Shown: positions 1 to 9,291 of the stretch, piece after piece
Layout: each line of letters begins with the position of its first letter
Numbering within the stretch: position 1 is the first letter of the stretch
Assembly: GCF_022447245.1 (NCBI RefSeq)
Contig: NZ_JAKVBC010000009.1
Location: 62,001 to 126,000, forward strand
Length of the DNA stretch: 64,000 nucleotides
Source of the DNA: Kordia sp.
GTDB lineage: Bacteria > Bacteroidota > Bacteroidia > Flavobacteriales > Flavobacteriaceae
Direction: 5' to 3'
The notes under the pieces: generated by a model
Seen by the model: only the letters and a program-made list of their open reading frames with translations
Database searches by the model: none
What the model was told of the DNA's origin: nothing
Translations under genes and position numbers: made by a program

Positions 1-492
1 TTCCTAAATACTATGTATGGAAGTGAAAACATGATAGAGAATATTTCTAATGGACAAATATTTCTAAACTATGCAGAAATTAAACGTTTACAACTTTCTG
101 CTACTGCTATTGAAAATGCGTTACAACGTGAATTGCTAAGCTATGATAAAATTTCTAAAGTTTATACACGAACTGCATTGATGAATAGTGAATTTACGCA
201 TGGAATTGCAGCTTCTTTGCAACGTGGTTTTAACCAAAAACGTTCTGGAGACGTATGTTATGTGTTAGATATTGCAACTATTACTTATTCGCGCACGGGT
301 TCTACACATGGCTCAGGATTTAACTATGATACACATGTTCCGTTACTGTTCTATGGAAATGGAATACAGCAAGGAGAAACATTACAACGAACAAAAATTA
401 CAGATATTGCTCCAACAATTTCAGCATTATTAGAGATTTCATTTCCAAACGCTGCAACTGGCAATCCAATAGAAAGTGTCTTAAAAAATTAA
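1..492 (+). CDS. PafA-type alkaline phosphatase, C-terminal part (5' end outside window)
   Basis: The frame is open from the first base of the window, so this is the last 163 residues of a longer protein. The block GSTHGSGFNYDTHVP followed by LLFYG is the conserved C-terminal metal-site segment of the alkaline phosphatase superfamily as found in Flavobacteriia PafA enzymes, where this His is a zinc ligand. The tail (ITDIAPTISALL) is also typical of that family. Such enzymes are periplasmic or exported phosphomonoesterases that release phosphate. The catalytic Thr/Ser and the signal peptide lie outside the window and cannot be judged. The stop overlaps by three bases the stop of the convergent response regulator gene, so there is no room for a separate terminator. 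Confidence 0.8.
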   Translation, partial: FLNTMYGSENMIENISNGQIFLNYAEIKRLQLSATAIENALQRELLSYDKISKVYTRTALMNSEFTHGIAASLQRGFNQKRSGDVCYVLDIATITYSRTGSTHGSGFNYDTHVPLLFYGNGIQQGETLQRTKITDIAPTISALLEISFPNAATGNPIESVLKN

Positions 493-1238
493 TGTTTTTT
501 ACTATTGTAGAGTTTTAAAAAATCAATCACTTTTTTACGATTTCTAGAAGAAGTTACGATTTCTTTGTTGTCAATCATAATCATAATTCCGTCTGGAGTA
601 AACTCTTTCACATTTCTTAAGTTGACTAAATACGATCGATGCACTCGGAAAAAATCGCTATGTTCTACCATTGTTTCTAAAGACTTTAAGTTTTTAGAAA
701 ACAACAATTCCCTGTTGTTTCTTAAACGGATATTAGTATAACTTCCTGCTGCTTCACAATACAAAATGTTTGAAATACGAATCGTAGTATATTCGCCTTT
801 TTCATAAATAGTAATGGATTGGTGTTTGTTTTCTAGTTGTAATTTAAACGCTTCATATTTTCGTCTATCAAAAGCGGAACGTTTTAATTCATACATGTCT
901 AATACTTTTGTAAGCTGCACTTCATGTATAGGTTTGTTTAGGTAGTAAAAAGCAAAGTAATCCATGGCTTTTTCTTTATAGTCTAAAAAGCCTGTTGTAA
1001 AAATGACCTCAAATGTCATCTCACTTTGCAATTGATCCAATACATCAAAACCACTGCCACTGCTTAACTGTATATCTAAAAATACAAGTTCTGGATTCTT
1101 CTTTTTAATTAATGCTACTGCATCATTAGCATTTGTAGCCCAGCCAAGAATTTTTATTTTTTTGTGATTTCGGTTTAAAATAGATGTCAAATATTCCATA
1201 GAAGATTGTTCATCTTCGACGATTATTGCTTCGATCAT
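489..1238 (-). CDS. LytTR-family response regulator
   Basis: A 249-residue protein with an N-terminal receiver domain and a C-terminal LytTR DNA-binding domain. The receiver has the acidic pair E8/D9, phospho-acceptor D55 in LVFLDIQ, T81/T82 and the conserved K102 in LNKP. Residues from about 140 to 245 match the LytTR fold (IYCEAAGSYTNI, then RVHRSYLVNL). Family members are normally phosphorylated by a LytS/YehU-type histidine kinase and bind direct repeats upstream of their targets. No kinase gene is next to it here; the neighbours are a phosphatase and glycosyltransferase genes, so it is an orphan in this window and its signal is unknown. I saw no clear TAnnTTTG box in the 120 bases upstream. 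Confidence 0.92.
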   Translation of the reverse strand: MIEAIIVEDEQSSMEYLTSILNRNHKKIKILGWATNANDAVALIKKKNPELVFLDIQLSSGSGFDVLDQLQSEMTFEVIFTTGFLDYKEKAMDYFAFYYLNKPIHEVQLTKVLDMYELKRSAFDRRKYEAFKLQLENKHQSITIYEKGEYTTIRISNILYCEAAGSYTNIRLRNNRELLFSKNLKSLETMVEHSDFFRVHRSYLVNLRNVKEFTPDGIMIMIDNKEIVTSSRNRKKVIDFLKLYNSKKH

Positions 1239-1358
1239 TTATATATTTTTTACTGAATAGGGAATTCTTGAAAGGTAATATTGACTAAAATACGTTTAAT
1301 TTCTGAAAAAACGTAATTTATTGTTAGAAATACGGGATAACACTTACTATTTTTCTGA

Positions 1359-2225
1359 CTAATGAATACCAAAAATACTTTTTGCTTTTCGAGTGATTTG
1401 TATACGTCGATACTTGCGAATAAAACGTTCTTGCTCAGGATTTACCATTTTTTGAGCCTTAGTTTTTTTGGCAGCAAAGAAGCCTTTCATATAGTCTAAA
1501 AATGTTTTGAAACTTTTCTTTTGAAACGCAATTTTTACTGAAGCAATGAAGGAAATCCAAAAGCCATATCCAAGTTTATAAAAAACAGCTCCATGATTTC
1601 GATGTACTTTTTGTTTATAGGTCTTTCCTGTGGGTTTTAAATGTTTTACTTGTAACGATTGATCTACAAATACTTCCCATTCATAAAAACGAGCTAAAAG
1701 TACATCAGCTGTATCCCAACCTAATGATTTTTGCAAACCACCAATTTGCTCAAAACAAGCTTTACGATAGGCTTTAAATGGTCCACGAACATGATTTTTA
1801 TCTGCAATTACTTCATAAATCCATTCTCCGTTTTTTTCAATATAAGCCAAACCGCCAGCGATTCCAATTTTTGGATTTTTTTCAAAGTGATGGCAAATTG
1901 TTTCAAAATAGTTGGTAGGTAATATAATATCGGCGTCTAACTTTACAATAATTTCAAAATTAGAATCTAAGGTTTCAAAACCTTTGTAAAAAGCCTCTAC
2001 CACTTTGCTGCCAGGAATATGTTCATTGCTAGCATTGGTGTTTACTTTGCTGATGAACGCGTGTTGCTTTACAAATGTATCAATGATGCTTTCCGTTTTG
2101 TCCGTAGAATTATCATTCACAACAACCACTTTTTTAGGAGGCAAGGTTTGTTGAACAACAGAAGAAAGCGTCATTTCAATGAAATCGGCTTCGTTATGTG
2201 CAGGAATGATAACACTGTAACTCAT
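1359..2225 (-). CDS. Glycosyltransferase family 2
   Basis: GT-A fold glycosyltransferase of 288 residues. The start SVIIPAHNEADFIEMTLSS and the acidic metal-binding motif KLDADIILP (DxD-like) are the standard GT2 signatures; no membrane segment is clear, so it probably acts at the cytoplasmic face in surface-polysaccharide or glycolipid synthesis. A longer reading begins at 2246, but the ATG at 2225 overlaps the stop of the upstream FkbM-type gene as ATGA and places the GT2 motif directly at the N-terminus, so I chose it; the overlap implies translational coupling. The sugar donor and acceptor cannot be predicted. Co-transcription with a methyltransferase suggests methylated surface glycans. 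Confidence 0.88.
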   Translation of the reverse strand: MSYSVIIPAHNEADFIEMTLSSVVQQTLPPKKVVVVNDNSTDKTESIIDTFVKQHAFISKVNTNASNEHIPGSKVVEAFYKGFETLDSNFEIIVKLDADIILPTNYFETICHHFEKNPKIGIAGGLAYIEKNGEWIYEVIADKNHVRGPFKAYRKACFEQIGGLQKSLGWDTADVLLARFYEWEVFVDQSLQVKHLKPTGKTYKQKVHRNHGAVFYKLGYGFWISFIASVKIAFQKKSFKTFLDYMKGFFAAKKTKAQKMVNPEQERFIRKYRRIQITRKAKSIFGIH

Positions 2226-3130
2226 CTTTTCAAATTTATAATCCACTCTTCTATAAAAGCTAGTTTACTTTTTGGTACAAAAAATACATTTCTAACACCA
2301 TCATCTTTTTCTCTAACCAAAGTATCTACCAATTTTAATCCGTCATTTGTATGTGCATAAAAGGCATAATCATGCGAAGACATAATAGCTTCTAGCTCTT
2401 TTTCGATCTTGTTGAATAGAAGTTCACAAATAATAATTGGTTGCTGTTGTTGTATTGTATTCGTTGCACCTTTCAAAATAAAACATTCTGCACCTTCGGT
2501 ATCCAATTTAATCAAATCTAAGGTTTGTAGGTCTTTGTCAGAAAAATAGTTATCTAAAGTTGTCGCTCGAACTCTGATTTTATTGGATAACTTATATGTT
2601 TTAGTGCCGATATTATGTTCGCCCGATAAGTTATAAATGGAAGGATATTTTTTATTTCGAATTTCATAAAAATCAATCTCACCTGGTCTGTCCATAAGTG
2701 CAAATGGCGCCACAAATATGCGATCTGACAATCCATTAAGTTTTACATTTTCCAACAAATAAGTTCTAGCTCCAATGGCAGGTTCAAAAGCATGTGTTGT
2801 CAATTTAGAATTTACGGTAGATCCCAAAATAGAATAATATCCGATGTTAGCTCCAATATCAAAAAAAACAGAAACTTTCTTTACCAATCCTATAAATATA
2901 GGCGTATACTCAAAATCTAAGGAACCGTCCCAAAAAAGTTCACGGCTTATGTAACTTGTTTGATTTGTTTTTAAAACAAAAGAACCATGATGTTTGTCAA
3001 TAACAATTTTGAGTTTTCCCGAAGGACTAATTCTAAATTTTGAAGGGAGAAAATTTACAAACAGCAAACTTAAATTTCGAATAGCTTTATTAATTGCTGG
3101 ATGATAAATAATCTTATACAGTAGATTCAT
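2222..3130 (-). CDS. FkbM-family SAM-dependent methyltransferase
   Basis: The 302-residue protein carries the class I methyltransferase glycine loop FFDIGANIGYYSIL (about residues 90-104), the acidic strand end AFEP about 25 residues later, and the FkbM C-terminal signature LIKLDTEGAE followed by a hydrophobic strand ending in CELL. FkbM-type enzymes O-methylate sugars or small molecules using S-adenosylmethionine, and in Bacteroidota they usually sit in polysaccharide loci. The gene overlaps the downstream GT2 by four bases, so both probably act on one glycan. A -7 promoter element lies just upstream. The exact substrate is not deducible. Confidence 0.88.
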   Translation of the reverse strand: MNLLYKIIYHPAINKAIRNLSLLFVNFLPSKFRISPSGKLKIVIDKHHGSFVLKTNQTSYISRELFWDGSLDFEYTPIFIGLVKKVSVFFDIGANIGYYSILGSTVNSKLTTHAFEPAIGARTYLLENVKLNGLSDRIFVAPFALMDRPGEIDFYEIRNKKYPSIYNLSGEHNIGTKTYKLSNKIRVRATTLDNYFSDKDLQTLDLIKLDTEGAECFILKGATNTIQQQQPIIICELLFNKIEKELEAIMSSHDYAFYAHTNDGLKLVDTLVREKDDGVRNVFFVPKSKLAFIEEWIINLKR

Positions 3131-3146
3131 AATTTTATGTATATTG

Positions 3147-3154
3147 CAAATATA
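3147..3154 (-). promoter_or_regulatory. -7 promoter element for the FkbM-GT2 pair
   Basis: On the minus strand this reads TATATTTG, a perfect match to the Bacteroidota -7 consensus TAnnTTTG, 16 bases before the ATG at 3130. I found no TTG at the usual distance upstream, so the -33 element is weak or absent. Confidence 0.45.
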
Positions 3155-3187
3155 GTGATATCATAATTTTAGAAGATAGTTTTTTAA

Positions 3188-6100
3188 ATGATAAAGAGAT
3201 TCTTAGTATTTTTTTTTCTTACCTATATTTCCCTTGGTTATACTCAAAATTACTCAGTTTCTAGTTTTCAGAAGATCAACGAATTAAATGGTAACTTCTC
3301 AGGAAATCTTGATGTGAATGATAACTTCGGAATTTCAATAGACAATATTGGAGATCTTGATGGTAATGGAGTAAATGATTTAGCAGTAGGAGCTTACACA
3401 GATGATGATGGTGCTTCTGATCAAGGAGCGGTTTGGATTTTATTTATGGATACAAACAATCAGGTGATTTCCCATACAAAGATCAGTGGTACGAGCGGTA
3501 ATTTTACAGGCGATTTGGATCCAAGTGACCGATTTGGTGGCGCAGTTGCATATTTAGGCGATCTAAATAATGATGGGCGTATAGAACTTGCTGTAGGAGC
3601 AGATTATGATGGAGATGGCGGCTTTTGGCACGGAGCGGTTTGGATTTTAAGTCTCAATAATGATGGCACCGTATTTTCGCATGCAAAAATTAGTGATACC
3701 CAAGGTGGTTTTACAGGCTTCATAAATGGTGATGCAATTTTTGGTACAGATATCGAAAATATAGGTGATTTAAATGGAGATGGTATACAAGATTTGGCAG
3801 TAGGTTCTAGAAGAGATGCCGATGGCGGTTCTAGGCGAGGAGCGGTTTGGATTTTATTTATGAATGCAGACTTTACTGTAAATAGCTACCAAAAAATAAG
3901 TGATACACAAGGGAATTTTGCTGCAACATTACAATTTGAAGATTACTTTGGCGGATCAGTTTTAAACATAGGAGACCTAGATCAAGATGGAGTAACTGAT
4001 ATAGTTGTTGGAGCTTATCGTGATGACGATCAAATTGCAAATTCAGGAAGCTTTTATGTATTATTCTTAAATACGAACGGAACCGTAAAGTATTATCAAA
4101 AAGTATCAAATCTGGTAGGTGGTTTTACGGGAATAATTACTGTCGATGCCCTTTTTGGAGAATCAATTGATGGAGTTACTGATATTGATAATGATGGTAA
4201 AATTGAAATTGTAGTTGGAGCTTTACGGCAACAAAATCCAGCACAACTTACACAAACAGGAGCTTTTTATCTCATTGAATTAAATACGGACGGTACAGTA
4301 TCAGAAGAACGTATGTATACTTTTGGAGAAAATTGTTTCGGTGGAACTTTAACTGCAGGAGACTTTTTTGGAGGTTCAGTCACTGTACTGAATGATGCTG
4401 GTACTTATCGTTTTGCGGTAGGAGCGTATAGAGATAGTGAGAACGGAAATGATAAAGGAGCGGTTTGGATTATAGAATTGGGAGAATTGCCTTTTTCAAT
4501 ACTTACAACACAAGATCCTAGCGGTTGTAATACCAGTGATGGTGAGATTATCGTTGGAAACTTAAGTCCAAATACAGCCTATAGCATTAGCTATGAATTT
4601 GAAGCTACAAACATGGTTCAAACTGTTACATCAAACAATAATGGAGAATTATCAATTGCTGGTTTAGCTGGCGGAAATTACACGAATATCGTTGTTAGTG
4701 ATATTGGTACTGGTTGTTCTGACGACATAGGAAGTGCGCTTCTAAATGCTGTTAGTTTCAATGTAAATCACGTTTTACAAAGCCCAACAATATGCGGAGC
4801 AACAGATGGAAGTATCTTATTAAGTGGTGTAAGTCCTAATGCAGCGTATCAAATACAATATGACCTCAATGCTGTTCAAGAAACATTAAATATTACTTCT
4901 GATGCTAATGGAGAAATATTAATATCTAATCTTTCAGGCGGTTTATATACTTCTTTTGAAGTACTAGATGTCAATTTAAATTGCACAGATATTCTTGGTG
5001 ATATATTTATAGACCAACCAACTTTTACACTAACATTTACTGAAAGCGACGTATCTTCTTGTGGGAGTTCAGACGGCGCCATTCTAATTTCAGGATTGGT
5101 TCCCAATAATAGCTATGTAGTTGATTATTTTTACCAATCAAATTTAGTCCAAAATACCTATAATGCAGATGCTAATGGCGAAATTTTGCTAGCCAATTTA
5201 AGCGAAGGATTGTATGAGTTTATTATGGTGGTTGATCAATTTTTTCCGTGTACGGATGGAATAGGAGCACTAGAAATAGAAGCAACTTCCCTAATGTTAA
5301 CATCAAGTGTCACGAATCCTAGTGGATGTGGAGTCAACGATGGTGCAATTGAACTTGAAGGTGCAACAGCCAATGCCGCTTACACAGTTTCATATACGCT
5401 AAATGGAGTAGTAGAAACGGTTTCTGTAACAGCAGATGCTTCTGGAGTAATAGTATTGGATAATCTAGGATCAGGAAATTACACTTCTATTGTTGTTGAA
5501 GAAGTTGCGACAAACTGCACAATGACCATTGGCGATTTGCTATTGGATAGTGCAAATTTCACCTTAACAACAAGCATACTGGATCCAAGCGGATGTGGAA
5601 TTAATGATGGCGCAATTTTTTTTCAAAGTGGTACTGCCAATGAGGCCTTCACAGTTTCCTATGTGCTCAATGGCGCTGCACAGACAGTTTCAGTCACGGC
5701 AGATGCTTCTGGAGTGATATCATTGAACAATTTAGTAGCTGGGAATTACACTTCTATTGTTGTGGAAGAAGTTGCGACGAGCTGTACAACGACTATTGGC
5801 GATTTGCTATTGGATGGTCCAAATCTCAACTTAACGGCAAGTGTAACCGATCCGAGCGGATGTGGCATTACTGATGGTATCATTACTTTTCAAACAGGCA
5901 ATCCAAACGAGATATACATAGTTTCTTATACGCTCAACGGTGCTACGCAGGGAGTTTCTATAACAGCAGACGCTTCGGGTGTGATCTTATTGGACAATCT
6001 AGCAGCAGGTAATTATACTTCTATTACTGTGGAAGATGTTGTGACTACTTGTATAGCAACTATTGATGATTTGTTATTAGATAGTGGAAATTTCACCTTA

Positions 6101-6904
6101 ATAGCAAGCGTCACCGATCCAAGCGGATGTGGCATTACTGACGGAACCATTTCTTTTCAAAGTGGCACCGCCAACGAAACGTATGCAGTTTCCTATGTGC
6201 TTAATGGTGCTGTACAAACAGTTTCAGTCACAGCCGATGCTTCGGGAAGTATAACTATATACAACTTAGGAAGCGGATTGTACGAATCGATTGTAGTCGA
6301 AGAAACAGCAACCAATTGTATTGCAACTATTGGAAACCTATTGCTAGAAAGTTCAGATTTGTCTTTGACGTTCTTGACGGTAGATCCGAGTGTGTGTAAT
6401 ATTTCGGATGGACAAATCATATTTCAAGATGCAAATCCTAATACAGCGTATACAATTTCATACGAGTTGAATTCCACAGCGTTTACAGTATCAATAACTG
6501 CAAATACGCAAGGACAACTAATTCTTGAGAATTTAAGTGCAGGTACATATGTAAACATATTCATTGAAGAAAGTGGTTCAAGTTGTACTGATCAATTTAC
6601 TTTTGTAGAATTATCTTGTGAAGACGAAACAGAACAATGTTTTCGAGTGCGTAAATTTTTTACACCAAATAACGACGGATATAATGATATTTGGTACTTA
6701 GAGGAATTTGGAGGATGCAATTATATCGTAAACATATTTGATCGCTATGGGAAATTATTGAAAACACTAACGCCAAACTTTCCGGCATGGGACGGAACGT
6801 ATGGAGGCAGAGCACTTCCTTCGAGTGACTATTGGATTTCAATTGATTACACAAGTAATGATCAACAATATAGATACACAACCAATATTTCGTTAAGACG
6901 TTAA
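3188..6904 (+). CDS. Large T9SS-exported FG-GAP / repeat surface protein with gliding-motility-type C-terminus
   Basis: A 1238-residue exported protein. Signal peptide MIKRFLVFFFLTYISLGYTQ; then six FG-GAP (integrin-alpha type) blades, about residues 41-432, each with a Ca-binding-like loop such as DLDGNGVNDLAVGAY and ending GAVWIL; then eight tandem modules of about 89 residues (about 437-1145), each opening with a DPSGCG.xDG motif and closing near the next conserved Cys; then a C-terminal domain from about residue 1151 starting CFRVRKFFTPNNDGYNDIW. That last domain is the gliding-motility-associated CHU_C (type B) sorting domain used by the T9SS. Expected location is the cell surface or medium, as an adhesin or binding protein. 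No enzyme motif is visible. It stands alone between polysaccharide genes. Confidence 0.9.
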   Translation: MIKRFLVFFFLTYISLGYTQNYSVSSFQKINELNGNFSGNLDVNDNFGISIDNIGDLDGNGVNDLAVGAYTDDDGASDQGAVWILFMDTNNQVISHTKISGTSGNFTGDLDPSDRFGGAVAYLGDLNNDGRIELAVGADYDGDGGFWHGAVWILSLNNDGTVFSHAKISDTQGGFTGFINGDAIFGTDIENIGDLNGDGIQDLAVGSRRDADGGSRRGAVWILFMNADFTVNSYQKISDTQGNFAATLQFEDYFGGSVLNIGDLDQDGVTDIVVGAYRDDDQIANSGSFYVLFLNTNGTVKYYQKVSNLVGGFTGIITVDALFGESIDGVTDIDNDGKIEIVVGALRQQNPAQLTQTGAFYLIELNTDGTVSEERMYTFGENCFGGTLTAGDFFGGSVTVLNDAGTYRFAVGAYRDSENGNDKGAVWIIELGELPFSILTTQDPSGCNTSDGEIIVGNLSPNTAYSISYEFEATNMVQTVTSNNNGELSIAGLAGGNYTNIVVSDIGTGCSDDIGSALLNAVSFNVNHVLQSPTICGATDGSILLSGVSPNAAYQIQYDLNAVQETLNITSDANGEILISNLSGGLYTSFEVLDVNLNCTDILGDIFIDQPTFTLTFTESDVSSCGSSDGAILISGLVPNNSYVVDYFYQSNLVQNTYNADANGEILLANLSEGLYEFIMVVDQFFPCTDGIGALEIEATSLMLTSSVTNPSGCGVNDGAIELEGATANAAYTVSYTLNGVVETVSVTADASGVIVLDNLGSGNYTSIVVEEVATNCTMTIGDLLLDSANFTLTTSILDPSGCGINDGAIFFQSGTANEAFTVSYVLNGAAQTVSVTADASGVISLNNLVAGNYTSIVVEEVATSCTTTIGDLLLDGPNLNLTASVTDPSGCGITDGIITFQTGNPNEIYIVSYTLNGATQGVSITADASGVILLDNLAAGNYTSITVEDVVTTCIATIDDLLLDSGNFTLIASVTDPSGCGITDGTISFQSGTANETYAVSYVLNGAVQTVSVTADASGSITIYNLGSGLYESIVVEETATNCIATIGNLLLESSDLSLTFLTVDPSVCNISDGQIIFQDANPNTAYTISYELNSTAFTVSITANTQGQLILENLSAGTYVNIFIEESGSSCTDQFTFVELSCEDETEQCFRVRKFFTPNNDGYNDIWYLEEFGGCNYIVNIFDRYGKLLKTLTPNFPAWDGTYGGRALPSSDYWISIDYTSNDQQYRYTTNISLRR
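4496..6619 (+). repeat. Eight tandem ~267-bp coding repeats (89-aa modules)
   Basis: Inside the surface-protein gene, eight consecutive modules share the pattern SGCG-x2-DG near the start, then SY.LNG, TADASG, NYTSIVVEE and a second Cys before TIGDLLLD. Modules 4 to 7 (about 5289-6358) are the most alike also at DNA level, with a period of 267 bases measured from one module to the next, pointing to recent internal duplication. Modules 1-3 and 8 are more divergent. Each has two Cys placed to form an intramodule disulphide in an Ig-like beta sandwich (inference). Confidence 0.85.
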
Positions 6905-7020
6905 TGTATTCTCAAAACGATACAAAAAGTCACAAAACAACCGCCTTAAAATACTTCTTAAGGAAAATAAATGATTAATATTGTGCTGTGAACTAAAGCA
7001 ACAAATTTTTATCCCAATAG

Positions 7021-7668
7021 ATGAATTTTTTAAAGAAAATACTGCGAAAATTTAAATACACAGCAAGGTTGTTAGAGTTGTACTTTTTCTCTAAAAAATA
7101 CCTAACACCAAAAGGCTGGTTTTTAAGTAGGTTTTTATTAACTCCTGTAGATCAGAATAAAGTGCCATTGCCATGGTTTACATATGCATCCATTCATTTT
7201 ATTACACAAAAGCTGGAAAATACGTCTTTCAAAGTTTTTGAGTATGGAAGTGGAAACTCTACACTATGGTTTGCGCCAAAAGTAAAAAGCGTAGTTTCTG
7301 TAGAACATGATAAATCTTTCTTCGATTTAAAACTACAAGAAATAAGTGCATTAAATAATGTAGATTATCAACACATAACATTAGCAGAAGGTTACAGCGA
7401 TAAAATACTAGAATTCACAAATGAATTTGATATTGTTGTCATTGACGGTAGAGATAGAGTTGCCTGTGCAAAAAACTGTATCAAAGCTTTAAAACAAGAT
7501 GGTATTGTGATTTGGGATAACTCTGATAGAGATGAATACGCAGAAGGATATGCGCATCTTACCAACAACGGATTTAAAAAAATTAACTTTCACGGTTTAG
7601 GACCTATCAATCATAGAGAATGGGAAACCTCAATATTCTATAGAAGCGAGAACTGTTTTAATATCTAA
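7021..7668 (+). CDS. Class I SAM-methyltransferase-like protein
   Basis: A 215-residue soluble protein with a Rossmann methyltransferase core: VFEYGSGNSTLWFA is the SAM-binding loop (about residues 76-89), VSVEHDKSF supplies the acidic strand-2 end, and FDIVVIDGRDRV is the motif II region; LKQDGIVIWDNSD follows as motif III. This arrangement is seen in FkbM-like and polysaccharide-locus methyltransferases. It precedes a flippase-type gene by 54 bases and follows the large surface protein, so a role in modifying a surface glycan is likely but not proven. The substrate is unknown. Confidence 0.7.
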   Translation: MNFLKKILRKFKYTARLLELYFFSKKYLTPKGWFLSRFLLTPVDQNKVPLPWFTYASIHFITQKLENTSFKVFEYGSGNSTLWFAPKVKSVVSVEHDKSFFDLKLQEISALNNVDYQHITLAEGYSDKILEFTNEFDIVVIDGRDRVACAKNCIKALKQDGIVIWDNSDRDEYAEGYAHLTNNGFKKINFHGLGPINHREWETSIFYRSENCFNI

Positions 7669-7693
7669 AATAAAGAAGTTCTGTACAATTATG

Positions 7694-7701
7694 TACATTT
7701 G
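7694..7701 (+). promoter_or_regulatory. -7 promoter element before the flippase gene
   Basis: TACATTTG matches TAnnTTTG perfectly and lies 21 bases before the proposed TTG start at 7723. No TTG is found 17-23 bases upstream, so the -33 part is poor. Its position in the short gap after the methyltransferase gene suggests the flippase can be transcribed separately. Confidence 0.4.
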
Positions 7702-7722
7702 TGATACAAAGAAGCTCTACGA

Positions 7723-9222
7723 TTGGAAAAACACCAAAAAGAAGTATCGTCACAAACACTTAAGTTTAGTATCATCAACTATGTTGGTGCAGCTATTGGA
7801 ATTGTGTCTACGCTTTTTATTTACCCAAATGATAAAGAGTTTCTGGGAATTATTCGTTATATCTTTGATGGTGCGCAAATTTTGATGGCGTTTTTTGTGT
7901 TTGGAACCTCTCAATCGTTGGTGAATTATTTTCCTCGATTCAAAGAATCAGCCGAGAAACGAAACATCTTTTTTTCAACAACATTGTTGATTGTCATTGT
8001 TAATAGTATTTTATTTTCGGTTATCTTTCTATTGTTAGCAAGTTCTCTCTCCAGTTTATTTCCCGATTTTCATGCCTTTGATTATGTTCAATATTCTGCC
8101 ATTGTCGGTTTTGCTTTTGCAATTATGGATGTCTGCAAACGACAAGCATCAAACTATAAAAAAATTGCGATTCCGACAGTATTGGAACGCTTTTCTATAA
8201 AAGTTTTCTTTCCAACGATATTTTTACTTTATTTAGGAAATTATATTACGGTAGAAACTGGAAAAATTATTTATGTACTTTGTTTTGTTGTTATTATGAT
8301 TATTGCCCTATGGTATGCCAAAAAAGTAGCAAACATTCAGTTTAATTTTTCATCAAAAAAAGTATTTAATCGTTCGTTTAGAAGTGAATACACAAAGTAT
8401 AGTCTGTTTGCTTTCTTCAGTATTTTAGGTTCGTTGTTAGCGTTTAAGATTGATGGGATCATGGTGCCAAACTTAATTGAAGGAGGCAATGCTGTGACTG
8501 CAAATGGGACTTATAGTATTGGTGTAGTTTTGGCAGCAACTTTGGCAATTCCGGCAATTGGTTTGTATACTATTTACAGTCCTATTATTACAGAATATAT
8601 TGCTAAAGATGATATTGCGTCGTTAGGAAAAAAGTATCAGGAAGTTTCTAAATTACTCTTTGCTATTGGCGGATTTTTACTGTGTTGTATCTTCTTAGGA
8701 GTTGATGATTTATTCTCGATTTTGCCAACACGCGAAAACTTGGTTGATACAATTCCTGTCATTTTAATTCTTAGTTTTAATGTTGTGATTGATATGACAA
8801 CTTCGTTCAATTCGCACATTTTACTCTATTCAAAATACTATCGTTTCAACATGGTAGCCATCGCAATTTTGGTAGTATTAAATATTTCGTTGAATATATA
8901 CTTTATCAAATATCTCCAATTGGGCATTGGAGGAGCTGCGTATGCTACATTGATTTCTATGACGTTGTACAATACTGTCAAATTGATATTTATTTATTCA
9001 AAATATAAAATTCAACCTTTTACGCAGAAGCATATTTGGTTGTTACTTTCGTTTGCTGGAACGTTGACTTTACTGCACAATATTCCAAAGACAAGCTATA
9101 TAATTCTTGATATCATTCTAAAAGTAGGAACATTTATGCTTGTGAATGGAATTGTGATTTACAAACTTCGAATGATTCCTGCTGTCAATGATTGGATTGC
9201 GGAGAAAATAGGAGTGAAGTAG
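7723..9222 (+). CDS. Polysaccharide flippase (Wzx/MATE-like, MOP superfamily)
   Basis: A very hydrophobic 499-residue protein with about 12-14 predicted membrane segments spread over its length, beginning with INYVGAAIGIVSTLFIYP; this is the polysaccharide biosynthesis (Wzx-type) member of the MOP exporter superfamily that flips lipid-linked oligosaccharides across the inner membrane. The start is unusual: the frame is closed by TGA at 7702-7704, the only usable codon before the first membrane segment is TTG at 7723, and the first in-frame ATG (about residue 55) would remove the first membrane helix. The nearby methyltransferase and the FkbM/GT2 pair fit a surface-glycan job. Confidence 0.82.
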   Translation: MEKHQKEVSSQTLKFSIINYVGAAIGIVSTLFIYPNDKEFLGIIRYIFDGAQILMAFFVFGTSQSLVNYFPRFKESAEKRNIFFSTTLLIVIVNSILFSVIFLLLASSLSSLFPDFHAFDYVQYSAIVGFAFAIMDVCKRQASNYKKIAIPTVLERFSIKVFFPTIFLLYLGNYITVETGKIIYVLCFVVIMIIALWYAKKVANIQFNFSSKKVFNRSFRSEYTKYSLFAFFSILGSLLAFKIDGIMVPNLIEGGNAVTANGTYSIGVVLAATLAIPAIGLYTIYSPIITEYIAKDDIASLGKKYQEVSKLLFAIGGFLLCCIFLGVDDLFSILPTRENLVDTIPVILILSFNVVIDMTTSFNSHILLYSKYYRFNMVAIAILVVLNISLNIYFIKYLQLGIGGAAYATLISMTLYNTVKLIFIYSKYKIQPFTQKHIWLLLSFAGTLTLLHNIPKTSYIILDIILKVGTFMLVNGIVIYKLRMIPAVNDWIAEKIGVK

Positions 9223-9267
9223 ACGTTCAATTTCTCAATACGAATTCTAAAAGACACATAAAAGCCG

Positions 9268-9275
9268 TATTTTTG
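9268..9275 (+). promoter_or_regulatory. -7 promoter element of the glutathione peroxidase gene
   Basis: TATTTTTG is a perfect -7 match 16 bases before the ATG at 9292. No TTG lies at the consensus distance upstream. Confidence 0.45.
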
Positions 9276-9291
9276 TAGTAAAAGAAAAGCT

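Noticed and set aside
4496-6619. CRISPR-like or non-coding tandem repeat
   Set aside because: The repeats are 267 bases long, in frame and encode similar protein modules with no spacers.
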